Shown: one piece after another, positions 1-6,023 of the stretch
Position numbering within the stretch: the stretch's first letter is position 1
How the letters are laid out: every line of letters begins with the position of its first letter
Source: Acidaminobacter sp.
GTDB lineage: Bacteria; Bacillota_A; Clostridia; Peptostreptococcales; Acidaminobacteraceae
Assembly: GCA_009881125.1 (NCBI GenBank)
Contig: WXFH01000147.1
Location: 1 to 7,453, forward strand
Direction of reading: 5' to 3'
DNA: 7,453 nucleotides
Position numbers and translations under genes: made by a program
Notes under the pieces: generated by a model
Told to the model about the DNA's origin: nothing
Seen by the model: the letters and a program-made list of their open reading frames with translations, nothing else
The model's database searches: none

Positions 1-46
1 ACATGACGAAGACGGTGCCTCTTAATGCTGCGTTTTGCATTTGATA

Positions 47-111
47 ACCATCGGCAGAGCTTCCTTGAAAGGTCTTTTAAGGCTTTCGAGAAGAGGACTT
101 TTGCCGATGGT
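47..111 (+). repeat. Short palindromic element, copy 1 (complete)
   Basis: A 65 bp element bounded by perfect 10-bp inverted ends, ACCATCGGCA at 47-56 and TGCCGATGGT at 102-111. The interior is purine/pyrimidine patchy and can form only small side arms, for example around CCTTGAAAGG and CTTTCGAGAAG. It matches the complete copy at 7375-7434 at both ends and through AGAGCTT, and shares shorter stretches with the half copies at 1873-1937 and 5998-6023. I see no target-site duplication next to it (TTGATA on the left, CACCTC on the right). It runs directly into long repeat copy A. The family is unknown to me; a MITE- or REP-like intergenic repeat is the nearest description. Confidence 0.75.
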
Positions 112-281
112 CACCTCACCACCAATCCTCACAAAGTAAACATCAAAGCAATGGGGGCCGGTGAAGATCAAAGGACCAGGAGGCTTTTCTCGAGTGAGAA
201 AGGGCGCATGATGTAAGCATTGGAATGTGAGGAATGGCAGATGAATGGTATGTTGACAAGAGAAAAGCTGAGGACATGGAA

Positions 282-313
282 AAGCGCCCCCGGATAGAGC
301 CCCGGAGGCGCTT
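282..313 (-). terminator. GC-rich hairpin in repeat copy A, candidate terminator
   Basis: Left arm AAGCGCCCCCGG (282-293) and right arm CCGGAGGCGCTT (302-313) form a 12-bp stem with a single C/A mismatch and an 8-nt loop. Read on the minus strand the stem is followed by TTTTCC, which resembles a weak intrinsic terminator. It could stop transcripts leaving the minus-strand ATPase gene, whose stop lies about 200 bases upstream on that strand. On the plus strand the following bases are TTGTTG, a poorer fit. The same hairpin, with the same mismatch, is in repeat copy B, so it may be a structural part of the repeat rather than a dedicated terminator. Confidence 0.45.
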
Positions 314-361
314 GTTGTAGGTTGCGGTAAATATTAGATCAATTTCACTTATTTCTTTTTC

Positions 362-503
362 TGTACCTGGTACCGAAAGGCTCGGTTTTCAAAAGTCAGT
401 CGCTGAAAGCTTTGGAATAACTATATCCAACATCAAACAACTTCATCAACCTCGCTGGGTGTACCAGGTACGGGGGTACGAAAAATGCGCCAGGTACGGG
501 GGT
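362..503. repeat. GTACCTGGTACC / CCAGGTACGGG inverted pair (REP-like)
   Basis: A REP-like unit at the right end of repeat copy A. CTGTACCTGGTACC (361-374) is itself a GTACC-T-GGTAC palindrome. It is answered in inverted orientation by two tandem CCAGGTACGGGGGT units at 464-477 and 490-503, 26 bases apart. The 90-base centre (375-460) is unrelated to the centre in copy B. Paired inverted short palindromes of this kind resemble REP or BIME elements mobilised by REP-associated tyrosine transposases, but no such gene is in the window, so that link is inference. The final unit sits just before the ATPase stop codon. Confidence 0.6.
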
Positions 504-517
504 GAGCAATGAGTTCT

Positions 518-1771
518 TCACAAATACCCAACCGGAATTGCCCGAAGCCCTTTATCAAGAAACATCAGATGCGGATACTGGTTTATGATAGCGCCATCCC
601 CAAGATCCAGATCTCCTGCTTTCGATATAGGCTCCAGCAGCTGGAATGCTTGTGCCATCTTTTTATCAGGTTTGCCTGTCATTTTGATTTCAATCGGATA
701 AACCGTTCTGCCAACTTCCATAACCAAGTCGATTTCCCTTTGGTCTGCGTCTCTGTAATAATAAAGATCACGAACAGATTTTCCTGCATTGAGAAAGGAC
801 TTGACGATTTCAGAAACCACCCAAGTTTCAAAGAATTGACCGGCTTTCGCGCCATGTTGAATGGTTTCGGGTGTTAGCCATCTTGTCAGCCAAGCCATCA
901 GACCTGTATCCATAAAGAAAAGTTTCGGTGTCTTGATCATGCGTTTCAAATGGTTATTGTGATAAGGATACAGTTGAAGAATAAGACCTGAGCTCTCCAG
1001 AATTTGAATCCAGCGCTTTACCGTAGTCGCGGAAACCCCTGTATCCTTGGCAATACTGTCATAATTCAGGAGTTCACCACTCCGTGCAGCGACAGCAGCC
1101 ATGAAGCGCATAAAGTCACCTTGATCCGAAATCTTAGTAAGTTGATTCACATCTCGCTCAATATAAGTCATGACATAACTTGAATAGAAGGTCTCCCAAT
1201 CTTCATGCGAAGCGACAAGCCCAGGCATGGAACCTCCATGAATTATAGACCAGAGGTTGCTTGTATCGAGGCTCTCTTTTTTTCGAACCGACAAATAGTC
1301 ATCATTTGGCACGAAAGGTAGTGCGCATTTGACGTTTTTCTGCTCTCGGTAAGAAATCCCCTGAAGAGGGAGAATGGCCAATCTGCCGGCCAGGGATTCA
1401 CTGACATTCTGCATTAAGTGGTAGGCCTGGGAACCCGATAATAAAAACAAGCACTGTTCCGATCGATTGCCCTTCAGGGCTGCTAATCTCATCTCGTCGA
1501 TCTTTATTTTCATATATGGAAATAATTCTGGCGCGTACTGGATTTCGTCAAGTATCATCTTTTCAGAATGGTTCATGAAAAACAGCACCGGATCCTCTTT
1601 CGCCTGCTGTAATAGAAGCGGATTGTCAAAAGTGATGTAGTCGTAGCTTTCAACAACGGTTTGAAGCAGAGACGACTTTCCAACCTGTCGGGGGCCGGTG
1701 ATCAAAACCGCCGGAAATGTATTGATGGTTTTCACCAGGTAATCTGTGATCGTTCTTTCAATCCAGGCCAT
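518..1771 (-). CDS. AAA family ATPase with C-terminal DUF4143 domain
   Basis: A 417-residue P-loop ATPase. Walker A is GPRQVGKSS (residues 26-34), Walker B is MILDEIQ (72-78), a sensor-1-like LLSGSQ follows at about 110-115, and AGR at 128-130 is a possible arginine finger. Residues about 232-270 look like a winged helix-turn-helix. The C-terminal DUF4143 part has a PD-(D/E)xK-like pattern: E315, D348 in REIDLV and E361-x-K363 in PIEIK. The family is widespread in bacteria and archaea and its role is poorly defined; ATP-dependent DNA-related activity is plausible but unproven. An in-frame GTG at 1780 would add three residues, but it lies inside the AGGAGGT ribosome binding site (1779-1785). 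ATG at 1771 has 8-base spacing and is preferred. The gene is solitary, complete, and bracketed by repeat copies A and B. It has its own promoter with an inverted repeat. Confidence 0.93.
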   Translation of the reverse strand: MAWIERTITDYLVKTINTFPAVLITGPRQVGKSSLLQTVVESYDYITFDNPLLLQQAKEDPVLFFMNHSEKMILDEIQYAPELFPYMKIKIDEMRLAALKGNRSEQCLFLLSGSQAYHLMQNVSESLAGRLAILPLQGISYREQKNVKCALPFVPNDDYLSVRKKESLDTSNLWSIIHGGSMPGLVASHEDWETFYSSYVMTYIERDVNQLTKISDQGDFMRFMAAVAARSGELLNYDSIAKDTGVSATTVKRWIQILESSGLILQLYPYHNNHLKRMIKTPKLFFMDTGLMAWLTRWLTPETIQHGAKAGQFFETWVVSEIVKSFLNAGKSVRDLYYYRDADQREIDLVMEVGRTVYPIEIKMTGKPDKKMAQAFQLLEPISKAGDLDLGDGAIINQYPHLMFLDKGLRAIPVGYL

Positions 1772-1778
1772 ACAGGGC

Positions 1779-1785
1779 ACCTCCT
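1779..1785 (-). promoter_or_regulatory. Ribosome binding site fixing the ATPase start
   Basis: Read on the minus strand, AGGAGGT lies 8 bases (counted from AGGAGG) before ATG at 1771. The upstream in-frame GTG at 1778-1780 overlaps this site and cannot be its own start with proper spacing. This supports the 417-residue product. Confidence 0.8.
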
Positions 1786-1814
1786 ATAATCTTATTAATA
1801 GAATAACACACAAT

Positions 1815-1851
1815 CTCGTATAATCCAACATGATTAATTTGATTATACGAG
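1815..1851. promoter_or_regulatory. Inverted-repeat operator candidate at the ATPase promoter
   Basis: A perfect 11-bp inverted repeat: CTCGTATAATC at 1815-1825 and GATTATACGAG at 1841-1851, separated by 15 bases. Each arm contains TATAAT in one orientation, and the distal arm covers the -10 candidate of the ATPase gene. The arms are about 2.5 helical turns apart centre to centre (26 bp). A dimeric repressor, or autoregulation by the ATPase through its winged helix, would fit this geometry. The binder is not identifiable here. As RNA it would be an AT-rich hairpin with no T-run, so a terminator is less likely. Confidence 0.55.
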
Positions 1852-1869
1852 GTGTATGCGTCATCTAAA
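1842..1869 (-). promoter_or_regulatory. Candidate promoter of the ATPase gene
   Basis: On the minus strand, a consensus -10 TATAAT (1842-1847) is preceded at 16 bases by a weak -35 TTTAGA (1864-1869). Transcription would begin near 1835 and give a leader of about 65 bases. The inverted repeat at 1815-1851 overlaps the -10 and the start site, as expected for repression. Confidence 0.45.
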
Positions 1870-1872
1870 TCA

Positions 1873-1937
1873 CCTGCTTTTGGACTGTTTCGGAAAGGTC
1901 TGCTAGATGTGCACCTTCAAATGCCTCTGCCGATGGT
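1873..1937 (+). repeat. Short palindromic element, copy 2 (right half intact)
   Basis: The right end TGCCGATGGT (1928-1937) is intact, and GAAAGGTCT lies 44 bases before the end of the element, exactly as in copy 1. The left end (about 1873-1892) is degenerate and no longer reads ACCATCGGC, so the outer stem cannot form. As with copy 1, it is continuous with a long repeat, here copy B. Confidence 0.6.
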
Positions 1938-2105
1938 CACCCTCCCTCAAACACACAAGGCAATCATCAAAGCAATAGGGGGCGATGAACATCAAAGGAC
2001 CAGGAGGCTTTTCTCGAGTGTGAATTGACGCATGATGGTACCATAGGAAATGGCGAAATGGCAGATGGATGAAATCTTGACAAGAGAAAAGCTGAGGACA
2101 TGGAA

Positions 2106-2137
2106 AAGCGCCCCCGGAAAAAGCTCCGGAGGCGCTT
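2106..2137 (-). terminator. GC-rich hairpin in repeat copy B, candidate terminator
   Basis: Left arm AAGCGCCCCCGGA (2106-2118) and right arm TCCGGAGGCGCTT (2125-2137) make a 13-bp stem with one C/A mismatch and loop AAAAGC. The minus-strand side is followed by TTTTCC. The loop and one stem pair differ from copy A while the rest of the stem is unchanged. The surface-protein gene already has a better terminator upstream on this strand (2376-2415), so this may be a repeat structure rather than a working terminator. Confidence 0.4.
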
Positions 2138-2183
2138 GGTGTTGGTTGCAGTAAATTGTTGATCAATTTCACTTATTTCTTTT

Positions 2184-2310
2184 CCTGTACCATTTTCTGT
2201 ACCTGGTACCCAGAACGAAGTTAAAGAAGTTGTTTTTGCTGAAAAACAGTAGTATCAATCTTTTCAAATCATTTGAACGTCATCGTTCCGAAAAACGTGC
2301 CAGGTACGGG
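2184..2310. repeat. REP-like unit in copy B with internal hairpins
   Basis: CTGTACC (2186-2192) is followed by the palindromic CTGTACCTGGTACC (2197-2210) and, in inverted orientation, CCAGGTACGGG (2300-2310). The centre is rich in hairpins: TGTTTTT / AAAAACA (2231-2237 and 2242-2248, loop GCTG), TTCAAA / TTTGAA (2263-2268 and 2272-2277, loop TCA), and the overlapping GAACG / CGTTC (2275-2279 and 2284-2288, loop TCAT). None of these appears in copy A, where only the outer motifs are shared. Confidence 0.55.
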
Positions 2311-2375
2311 AGAGGTGCATCACTTGAAGGCTTCAAAATTAGCCATCTTCGTGTATTTGGGATACAAAAATGTGA

Positions 2376-2415
2376 AAGTGGGTGTCTGACACCTGCTTCA
2401 ATCAGACACCCACTT
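2376..2415 (-). terminator. Strong hairpin terminator of the SLH surface-protein gene
   Basis: A perfect 14-bp stem, AAGTGGGTGTCTGA (2376-2389) with TCAGACACCCACTT (2402-2415), and a 12-base loop. It begins 17 bases past the stop codon of the surface-protein gene. On the minus strand it is followed by TCACATTTTT, that is, a T-run offset by a few bases. The proximal arm also contains GGTGTCTGACACC (2380-2392), a self-complementary motif that could compete with the long stem. That motif also looks like a dispersed palindromic repeat, so the terminator may derive from a repeat. Confidence 0.7.
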
Positions 2416-2431
2416 CCACTTCTATTAAATC

Positions 2432-5400
2432 TTACCTCCCAAGCAGCTGATACAGCACTTGAGCCATCTCAGCCCTGGTGGTCATATCTTTTGGCATAAT
2501 CCTGTTATCTGCCCCCGAGATGACACCGTTTCGGATCATCTCTGAAATCCCAGGTTTCGCCCACTCGGAAACCAACACTGCATCTGCGAAGCTCTCCAGA
2601 GCCGGTCTGGCACTGCTGTCGTCAACCGCTGGCATCTCATTCATAACTGTCAGCGCATTGTGAAGCAGCACCAGCATTTCCTCACGGGAAATGCTCCTGT
2701 CTGGCGCGAAGAGATTGCTGCCAATACCCTTGGCTATGCCAAGCGCCTTCGCGGTGTACAGCGCGTTCGTATAGTAAGTATTGCCAGCGTCTGTGAAGTT
2801 GACAATTAGAGTCGAAGCCCCAGCTTCCGCCGCGTCCTCCGCCTCAATTCCGTAAGCCTTCAGCAGCATAACCACAAATTGCGCGCGGGTTAGGGACTCT
2901 TGTGGGGCGAAGAGACCATCGGCAATGCCTGAGGTGATTCCTCGGGCGGCAATGAAGGAAACCGCTTCGCGATACCAGGCGCCGGCGGCCACATCCCGGA
3001 ACGCGACCGGATTGTGGGAGATTACAAACTTCGAGAAGTGTGGCGTCTTGAACACCACCATACCCTCCGCCGCCTCGTAATAGCCGCGAACGGCTTCAAG
3101 GCTGCTGTCGTCCATTAGGACGAAGATGACGATGCTTTCCGGTGACTCGCCGTCTTTCAGTTCATACTGAATCCGAACCGTCGCATAGCCGCCGCCGAAT
3201 TCGGAAACGACTTCGCTGCCGTTTTTCACAGTCAGGTCGTACACCGGACGTCCCTCAACGCGCGCTTGGTCCGCCGCGTTCAACAGGTCCGGATCTATGG
3301 TACCGGCAGAAAAGGTGATCTCGCCGCCGTCATTTGCCGCGTGAATGGTTTCTAGGGCTTTGGCGTCAAAAGTCATGGCAATCCACGGCGCTGTGATTTG
3401 CAGGCTCGCGTCGCTCTGGTCGACGATCTTCTTCAGATTGCTCTGGAACAGGCTGACCTCGAGCTCTGATGGCTCAGTCGCCGTCCCGGAAGTCACCGCC
3501 ACATTCAGGACGTCCGGCGCGTCCGTCCCCTCGGTGTCCGCCGCTTTTTCCAACAGCGCCTCGGTCATGGCTGTCGTGATCAAGACTGTGTCGACCACGT
3601 CTTCAATTTTTGGCGCCACCGTCACTGTATTCCAAGTGCTTTTGCCGATGGTCGCAGTCACCACAACCGGCGTCGCAGGCTTGTCATCATTATGATCACG
3701 GTCTCGGTCGACAGGATCAACCGGATCGACTGGATCCTCAGGTGCGGCTTCGCGGGTGATGGAAAGGGTGTAGGTTTTTGTCGTCAATCCATCTTCTGCG
3801 GCCACAAGAATTGAGATTAGATTAATTCCGATGTTAAGTTCAATGTTGTTTTTCTTACTTTCAACTGAATTAATAAATATTTTCGCCAGAGCATCTGATG
3901 CTGAAGTATCAACAGTTACAAATGTTGTAGAATGTGGGACTGTCGCGGTGTATTCCATGACAGAGCTGTTAAATACAGGTGAAAGAGCAACGGGTGAAAT
4001 AGATAAAGCCTTAAGATCAGCGTTGTTGGATGACAAATAGGCTACAGATCCAAAAGGGTCGCTCATTTCTGGGAGGCCAATATGCCCATTAATGTCTACA
4101 GGCGTGGCCTCGAAAATAATGGATTTGTTGGCATCGTTTCGTTGAAGTGTATAGCCTTGTTCAACAGCACCTGAAATTTCAGTGTAACCAACAACTTCAG
4201 TCATGCCGGCATAGCCGGATTCGCTATTATAAGACCATGAATCAGGCTTTGAATCTATGATAGTGTAGGTTCCAGCAGGGATAGTGATTTTTGGATAGAC
4301 TCTCCAGTAACCCTCCAGAACTGCATCCCAAGGTCCATAAACTGCACCTCCAGACTCGTGTAATGAAATTGTTCCAGGAGTGTCTGAAGTAGCATAATGA
4401 TAATTGCTAATTTTTTCAATATAGGTTGGATCTGTTACTATAAATGACGCTGGAGTGGTTGGGCCACCTGGAGAACTTGTCACTCCGCCTGTGTTGTTGG
4501 TTGAATACAGCAAATAGTCCTCACCAAGAAGTGAAGGCGTGGAGGACACTCTTAACCATCTGAAAGTGGTGTCCCCCTCTTCGATATTTGCGGGGGAGGA
4601 ATATTCGTATATTCCTGATAATTCTGCCCCGACTGATGGAGTCCCAGTAATTGAAACTTGTTCAGCCGATGGCTCAATTTGCATTACTTTCACCGTGTTG
4701 GCCAGATAGACTGGAGTGTATTCGTCGTATGTTGATTTTGAATACACGCGATAATCGCTGGAAAGAACATAATCGTCTTCTGAAATATCCTTGTTGTCAA
4801 GCTGCAGAAATGGAGATGCTCCAATGATTGAACCGTTGATAATCACCATACCGCCATAATTGACGCTGGCGCCAGGGCCATGAGTTACAGTGACATTTCC
4901 ATTGATGGTCAATGAAGGTGTTTCAACGTCAGCTTCAGCCAGATAGATATTCCCATTAACATTGCCATTGATGAGGATGTCGGAACTATTGCTAATACTT
5001 AAAGCGCTATCTCCGGTGCTGATGACATTACCGGTTATAGTTGCGGCTGGTGCGTTATGACCAATGCTGTTTCTGACATAGACTGCAGTTCCGCCAGTGA
5101 TATTACCGACAACATCAGCCAATCCGCCGTATTCAACCGTCAAAGCGTAGGAACCTGAAAGATCACCTGTGATATCAATTAAGCCATTGTATGCGGAAAA
5201 TCCGCCATAATATGAACCGGTTACGTTGCCGGAAACGGTTATAGTCGCGGAATTTATGGCGTACACACCAGCGGTGTACCCAGTTGAGTTTCCAACGATG
5301 TTAATTTGACTTCCGGTGCCGGTAGCTAAAGCGCCAAAAATATTTTGATTGTTTAAGCCGCCGGGATAGACAGCGTGCAAATCTCCTTCAATGTTGATTA

Positions 5401-5806
5401 CACCGCCATCAGTTGCATAGGCGGCTGATTTTTCAGGGCCTGCAGAGGTCACCATCAACAAACCATCATCATCGGGATCAGAAATATTAAGTGTCCCGTT
5501 ATTCGTTGCATAGAGCGCATTGCCGGGAACGTCTTTAACTGTGAGATTGAAGCCGTTGAGATCAATAGACAAAACTTCATTGTTTGCTTCAATGGTATTC
5601 GTATGGATAATGTCATTGAGCAGTTTAATGGTTTGTCCGTTAGTCACAGACATTAAGGCTGCGTCCAATGTGGCGTACTCCACGGTGCTTTCCACAATCA
5701 AACAAGTGAATTCAGGTGGCTGAGCATATACCACAGTTGAAGAGAGTGCAATTGATGGCAGGATCATTGCTAAAAGTGTAAATAATGATATCAGCTTTTG
5801 TCTCAT
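2432..5806 (-). CDS. Secreted SLH-domain surface protein with beta-helix-like repeats
   Basis: 1124 residues. A signal peptide (1-28, KL-rich start, hydrophobic core, cleavage likely after VYA) directs export. Residues about 35-335 contain repeated GNVTG / INGNV / ITGDLSG units like a right-handed beta-helix adhesin. About 383-420 (SITGTPSVGAEL...FRW) resembles an Ig-like repeat. 490-545 is a Trp/Tyr-rich module of a type seen in clostridial surface proteins. 597-685 (LKALSISP...YTLSITR) matches the cadherin-like beta-sandwich family. A Pro-Val-Asp linker (690-700) and charged stretch follow, then a beta-rich domain ending in TPHFSKFVI (920-929). Three SLH modules (about 934-1124, with TRAQF, SREEM, TRAEM) should bind cell-wall polysaccharide. 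Start: AGGAGGT (5812-5818) is 5 bases from ATG 5806. There is no catalytic motif; adhesion or a structural role is inferred. Base composition changes sharply near the linker. Confidence 0.93.
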   Translation of the reverse strand: MRQKLISLFTLLAMILPSIALSSTVVYAQPPEFTCLIVESTVEYATLDAALMSVTNGQTIKLLNDIIHTNTIEANNEVLSIDLNGFNLTVKDVPGNALYATNNGTLNISDPDDDGLLMVTSAGPEKSAAYATDGGVINIEGDLHAVYPGGLNNQNIFGALATGTGSQINIVGNSTGYTAGVYAINSATITVSGNVTGSYYGGFSAYNGLIDITGDLSGSYALTVEYGGLADVVGNITGGTAVYVRNSIGHNAPAATITGNVISTGDSALSISNSSDILINGNVNGNIYLAEADVETPSLTINGNVTVTHGPGASVNYGGMVIINGSIIGASPFLQLDNKDISEDDYVLSSDYRVYSKSTYDEYTPVYLANTVKVMQIEPSAEQVSITGTPSVGAELSGIYEYSSPANIEEGDTTFRWLRVSSTPSLLGEDYLLYSTNNTGGVTSSPGGPTTPASFIVTDPTYIEKISNYHYATSDTPGTISLHESGGAVYGPWDAVLEGYWRVYPKITIPAGTYTIIDSKPDSWSYNSESGYAGMTEVVGYTEISGAVEQGYTLQRNDANKSIIFEATPVDINGHIGLPEMSDPFGSVAYLSSNNADLKALSISPVALSPVFNSSVMEYTATVPHSTTFVTVDTSASDALAKIFINSVESKKNNIELNIGINLISILVAAEDGLTTKTYTLSITREAAPEDPVDPVDPVDRDRDHNDDKPATPVVVTATIGKSTWNTVTVAPKIEDVVDTVLITTAMTEALLEKAADTEGTDAPDVLNVAVTSGTATEPSELEVSLFQSNLKKIVDQSDASLQITAPWIAMTFDAKALETIHAANDGGEITFSAGTIDPDLLNAADQARVEGRPVYDLTVKNGSEVVSEFGGGYATVRIQYELKDGESPESIVIFVLMDDSSLEAVRGYYEAAEGMVVFKTPHFSKFVISHNPVAFRDVAAGAWYREAVSFIAARGITSGIADGLFAPQESLTRAQFVVMLLKAYGIEAEDAAEAGASTLIVNFTDAGNTYYTNALYTAKALGIAKGIGSNLFAPDRSISREEMLVLLHNALTVMNEMPAVDDSSARPALESFADAVLVSEWAKPGISEMIRNGVISGADNRIMPKDMTTRAEMAQVLYQLLGR

Positions 5807-5861
5807 TCGGGACCTCCTTGTACAGCATTAAAGTAAAGATCGAAAAGGGACTTATGCCAAA

Positions 5862-5890
5862 AGTATAATAAACTGTACTGCTGGAATCTA
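5862..5890 (-). promoter_or_regulatory. Candidate promoter of the surface-protein gene
   Basis: On the minus strand, TATACT (5862-5867) is a good -10. At 17 bases the -35 position reads TAGATT (5885-5890), which is weak. This gives a leader of about 50 bases before ATG 5806. A consensus TTGACA lies further up (5906-5911), inside the palindrome, but the only -10-like hexamer near it is TAGATT at 15 bases. A weak -35 with palindromes just upstream suggests an activator-dependent promoter; this is inference. Confidence 0.4.
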
Positions 5891-5902
5891 TGATGCCAAA
5901 CC

Positions 5903-5941
5903 ATTTGTCAATGACAAATCTTGTCACGGTTTGTGACAAGA
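5903..5941. promoter_or_regulatory. Two adjacent TTGTCA palindromes (operator candidate)
   Basis: ATTTGTCA-A-TGACAAAT (5903-5919) is a perfect 8-1-8 palindrome. It is followed, overlapping by one base, by TCTTGTCAC-GGTTT-GTGACAAGA (5919-5941), a 9-bp inverted repeat with a 5-base spacer. All four arms carry TTGTCA or its complement TGACAA. The sites lie between the divergent surface-protein and SEC-C genes, about 45-85 bases upstream of the inferred surface-gene start site. A dimeric regulator with two tandem sites is the simplest reading. The second palindrome could also form an RNA hairpin, but no gene ends here for it to terminate. Confidence 0.5.
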
Positions 5942-5997
5942 ACTTTCGTTGAAAGCTCCACGATTTTGGTGTGGTTGGTGAGAGGGGAGGAGAAATG

Positions 5998-6023
5998 ACC
6001 ATCGGCAGAAATCCTTGAAATGG
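5998..6023 (+). repeat. Short palindromic element, copy 3 (left half only)
   Basis: ACCATCGGCAGA (5998-6009) is followed by TCCTTGAAA (6012-6020), matching the left half of copy 1 with the same spacing and one or two changes. No GCCGATGGT right end follows at the expected distance. The half copy lies upstream of the SEC-C gene and contains the TTGAAA that serves as its candidate -35 element. Confidence 0.6.

Larger units (their letters stand above)
47..505 (+). repeat. Long intergenic repeat, copy A
   Basis: This fills most of the gene-free stretch 1-517, and I see nothing else in positions 1-46. It is homologous to copy B at 1873-2315. Order: short palindromic element (47-111); a diverged part; an identical 30-nt block (167-196); a variable part (197-252); an identical 42-nt block (253-294) running into a GC-rich hairpin (282-313); an identical 23-nt block (337-359); then CTGTACCTGGTACC, a non-conserved centre and CCAGGTACGGG. 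Positions 167-359 align with 1991-2183 at a constant offset of 1824 with 26 mismatches. The repeat ends about a dozen bases before the stop codon of the ATPase gene. It carries no transposase, so it would be non-autonomous if mobile. Its outer limits are only approximate. Confidence 0.8.
1873..2315 (+). repeat. Long intergenic repeat, copy B
   Basis: This occupies most of the gene-free stretch 1772-2431 and has the same orientation and block order as copy A: short element (1873-1937), 30-nt block (1991-2020), 42-nt block (2077-2118) entering the hairpin (2106-2137), 23-nt block (2161-2183), CTGTACCTGGTACC (2197-2210) and CCAGGTACGGG (2300-2310). Relative to A it carries a 12-base partial duplication around 2184-2195 that doubles CTGTACC, and its centre at 2211-2290 differs completely. 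Copies A and B form direct repeats on both sides of the ATPase gene. Confidence 0.8.

Noticed and set aside
47..111. The short element as an integron attC site, because of its 60-65 bp length, inverted ends and position between genes.
   Set aside because: There is no RYYYAAC / GTTRRRY core, the outer ends are perfect inverted repeats without the attC box layout, and there is no integrase. The genes it separates also have their own promoters and lie on both strands.
25..216. A 63-codon plus-strand frame across copy 1 of the short element.
   Set aside because: It lacks a ribosome binding site, lies over repeat sequence, and is not maintained in copy B.
272..320. A possible tiny reading frame starting at the ATG within GAGGACATGG in the conserved 42-nt block.
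   Set aside because: The ribosome binding site would be only two bases from the ATG, the frame is about 14 codons in A and differs in B, and its sequence is that of the hairpin.
1768..1780. GTG at 1780 as the start of the ATPase gene.
   Set aside because: It overlaps the AGGAGGT ribosome binding site, which is correctly spaced for ATG 1771.
1903..2172. An 89-codon minus-strand frame in repeat copy B, with a matching peptide (including TREKPPGPL) in the same frame of copy A.
   Set aside because: The shared peptide follows from identical DNA blocks. Mismatches between the copies fall evenly over codon positions (9/7/10), copy A has a TAA four codons after the corresponding start, and there is a 2-base indel near the element. 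I see no coding constraint.
5920..5940. The CTTGTCAC / GTGACAAG hairpin as an intrinsic terminator.
   Set aside because: No gene ends nearby on either strand and there is no T-run after the stem. It lies in a divergent promoter region.
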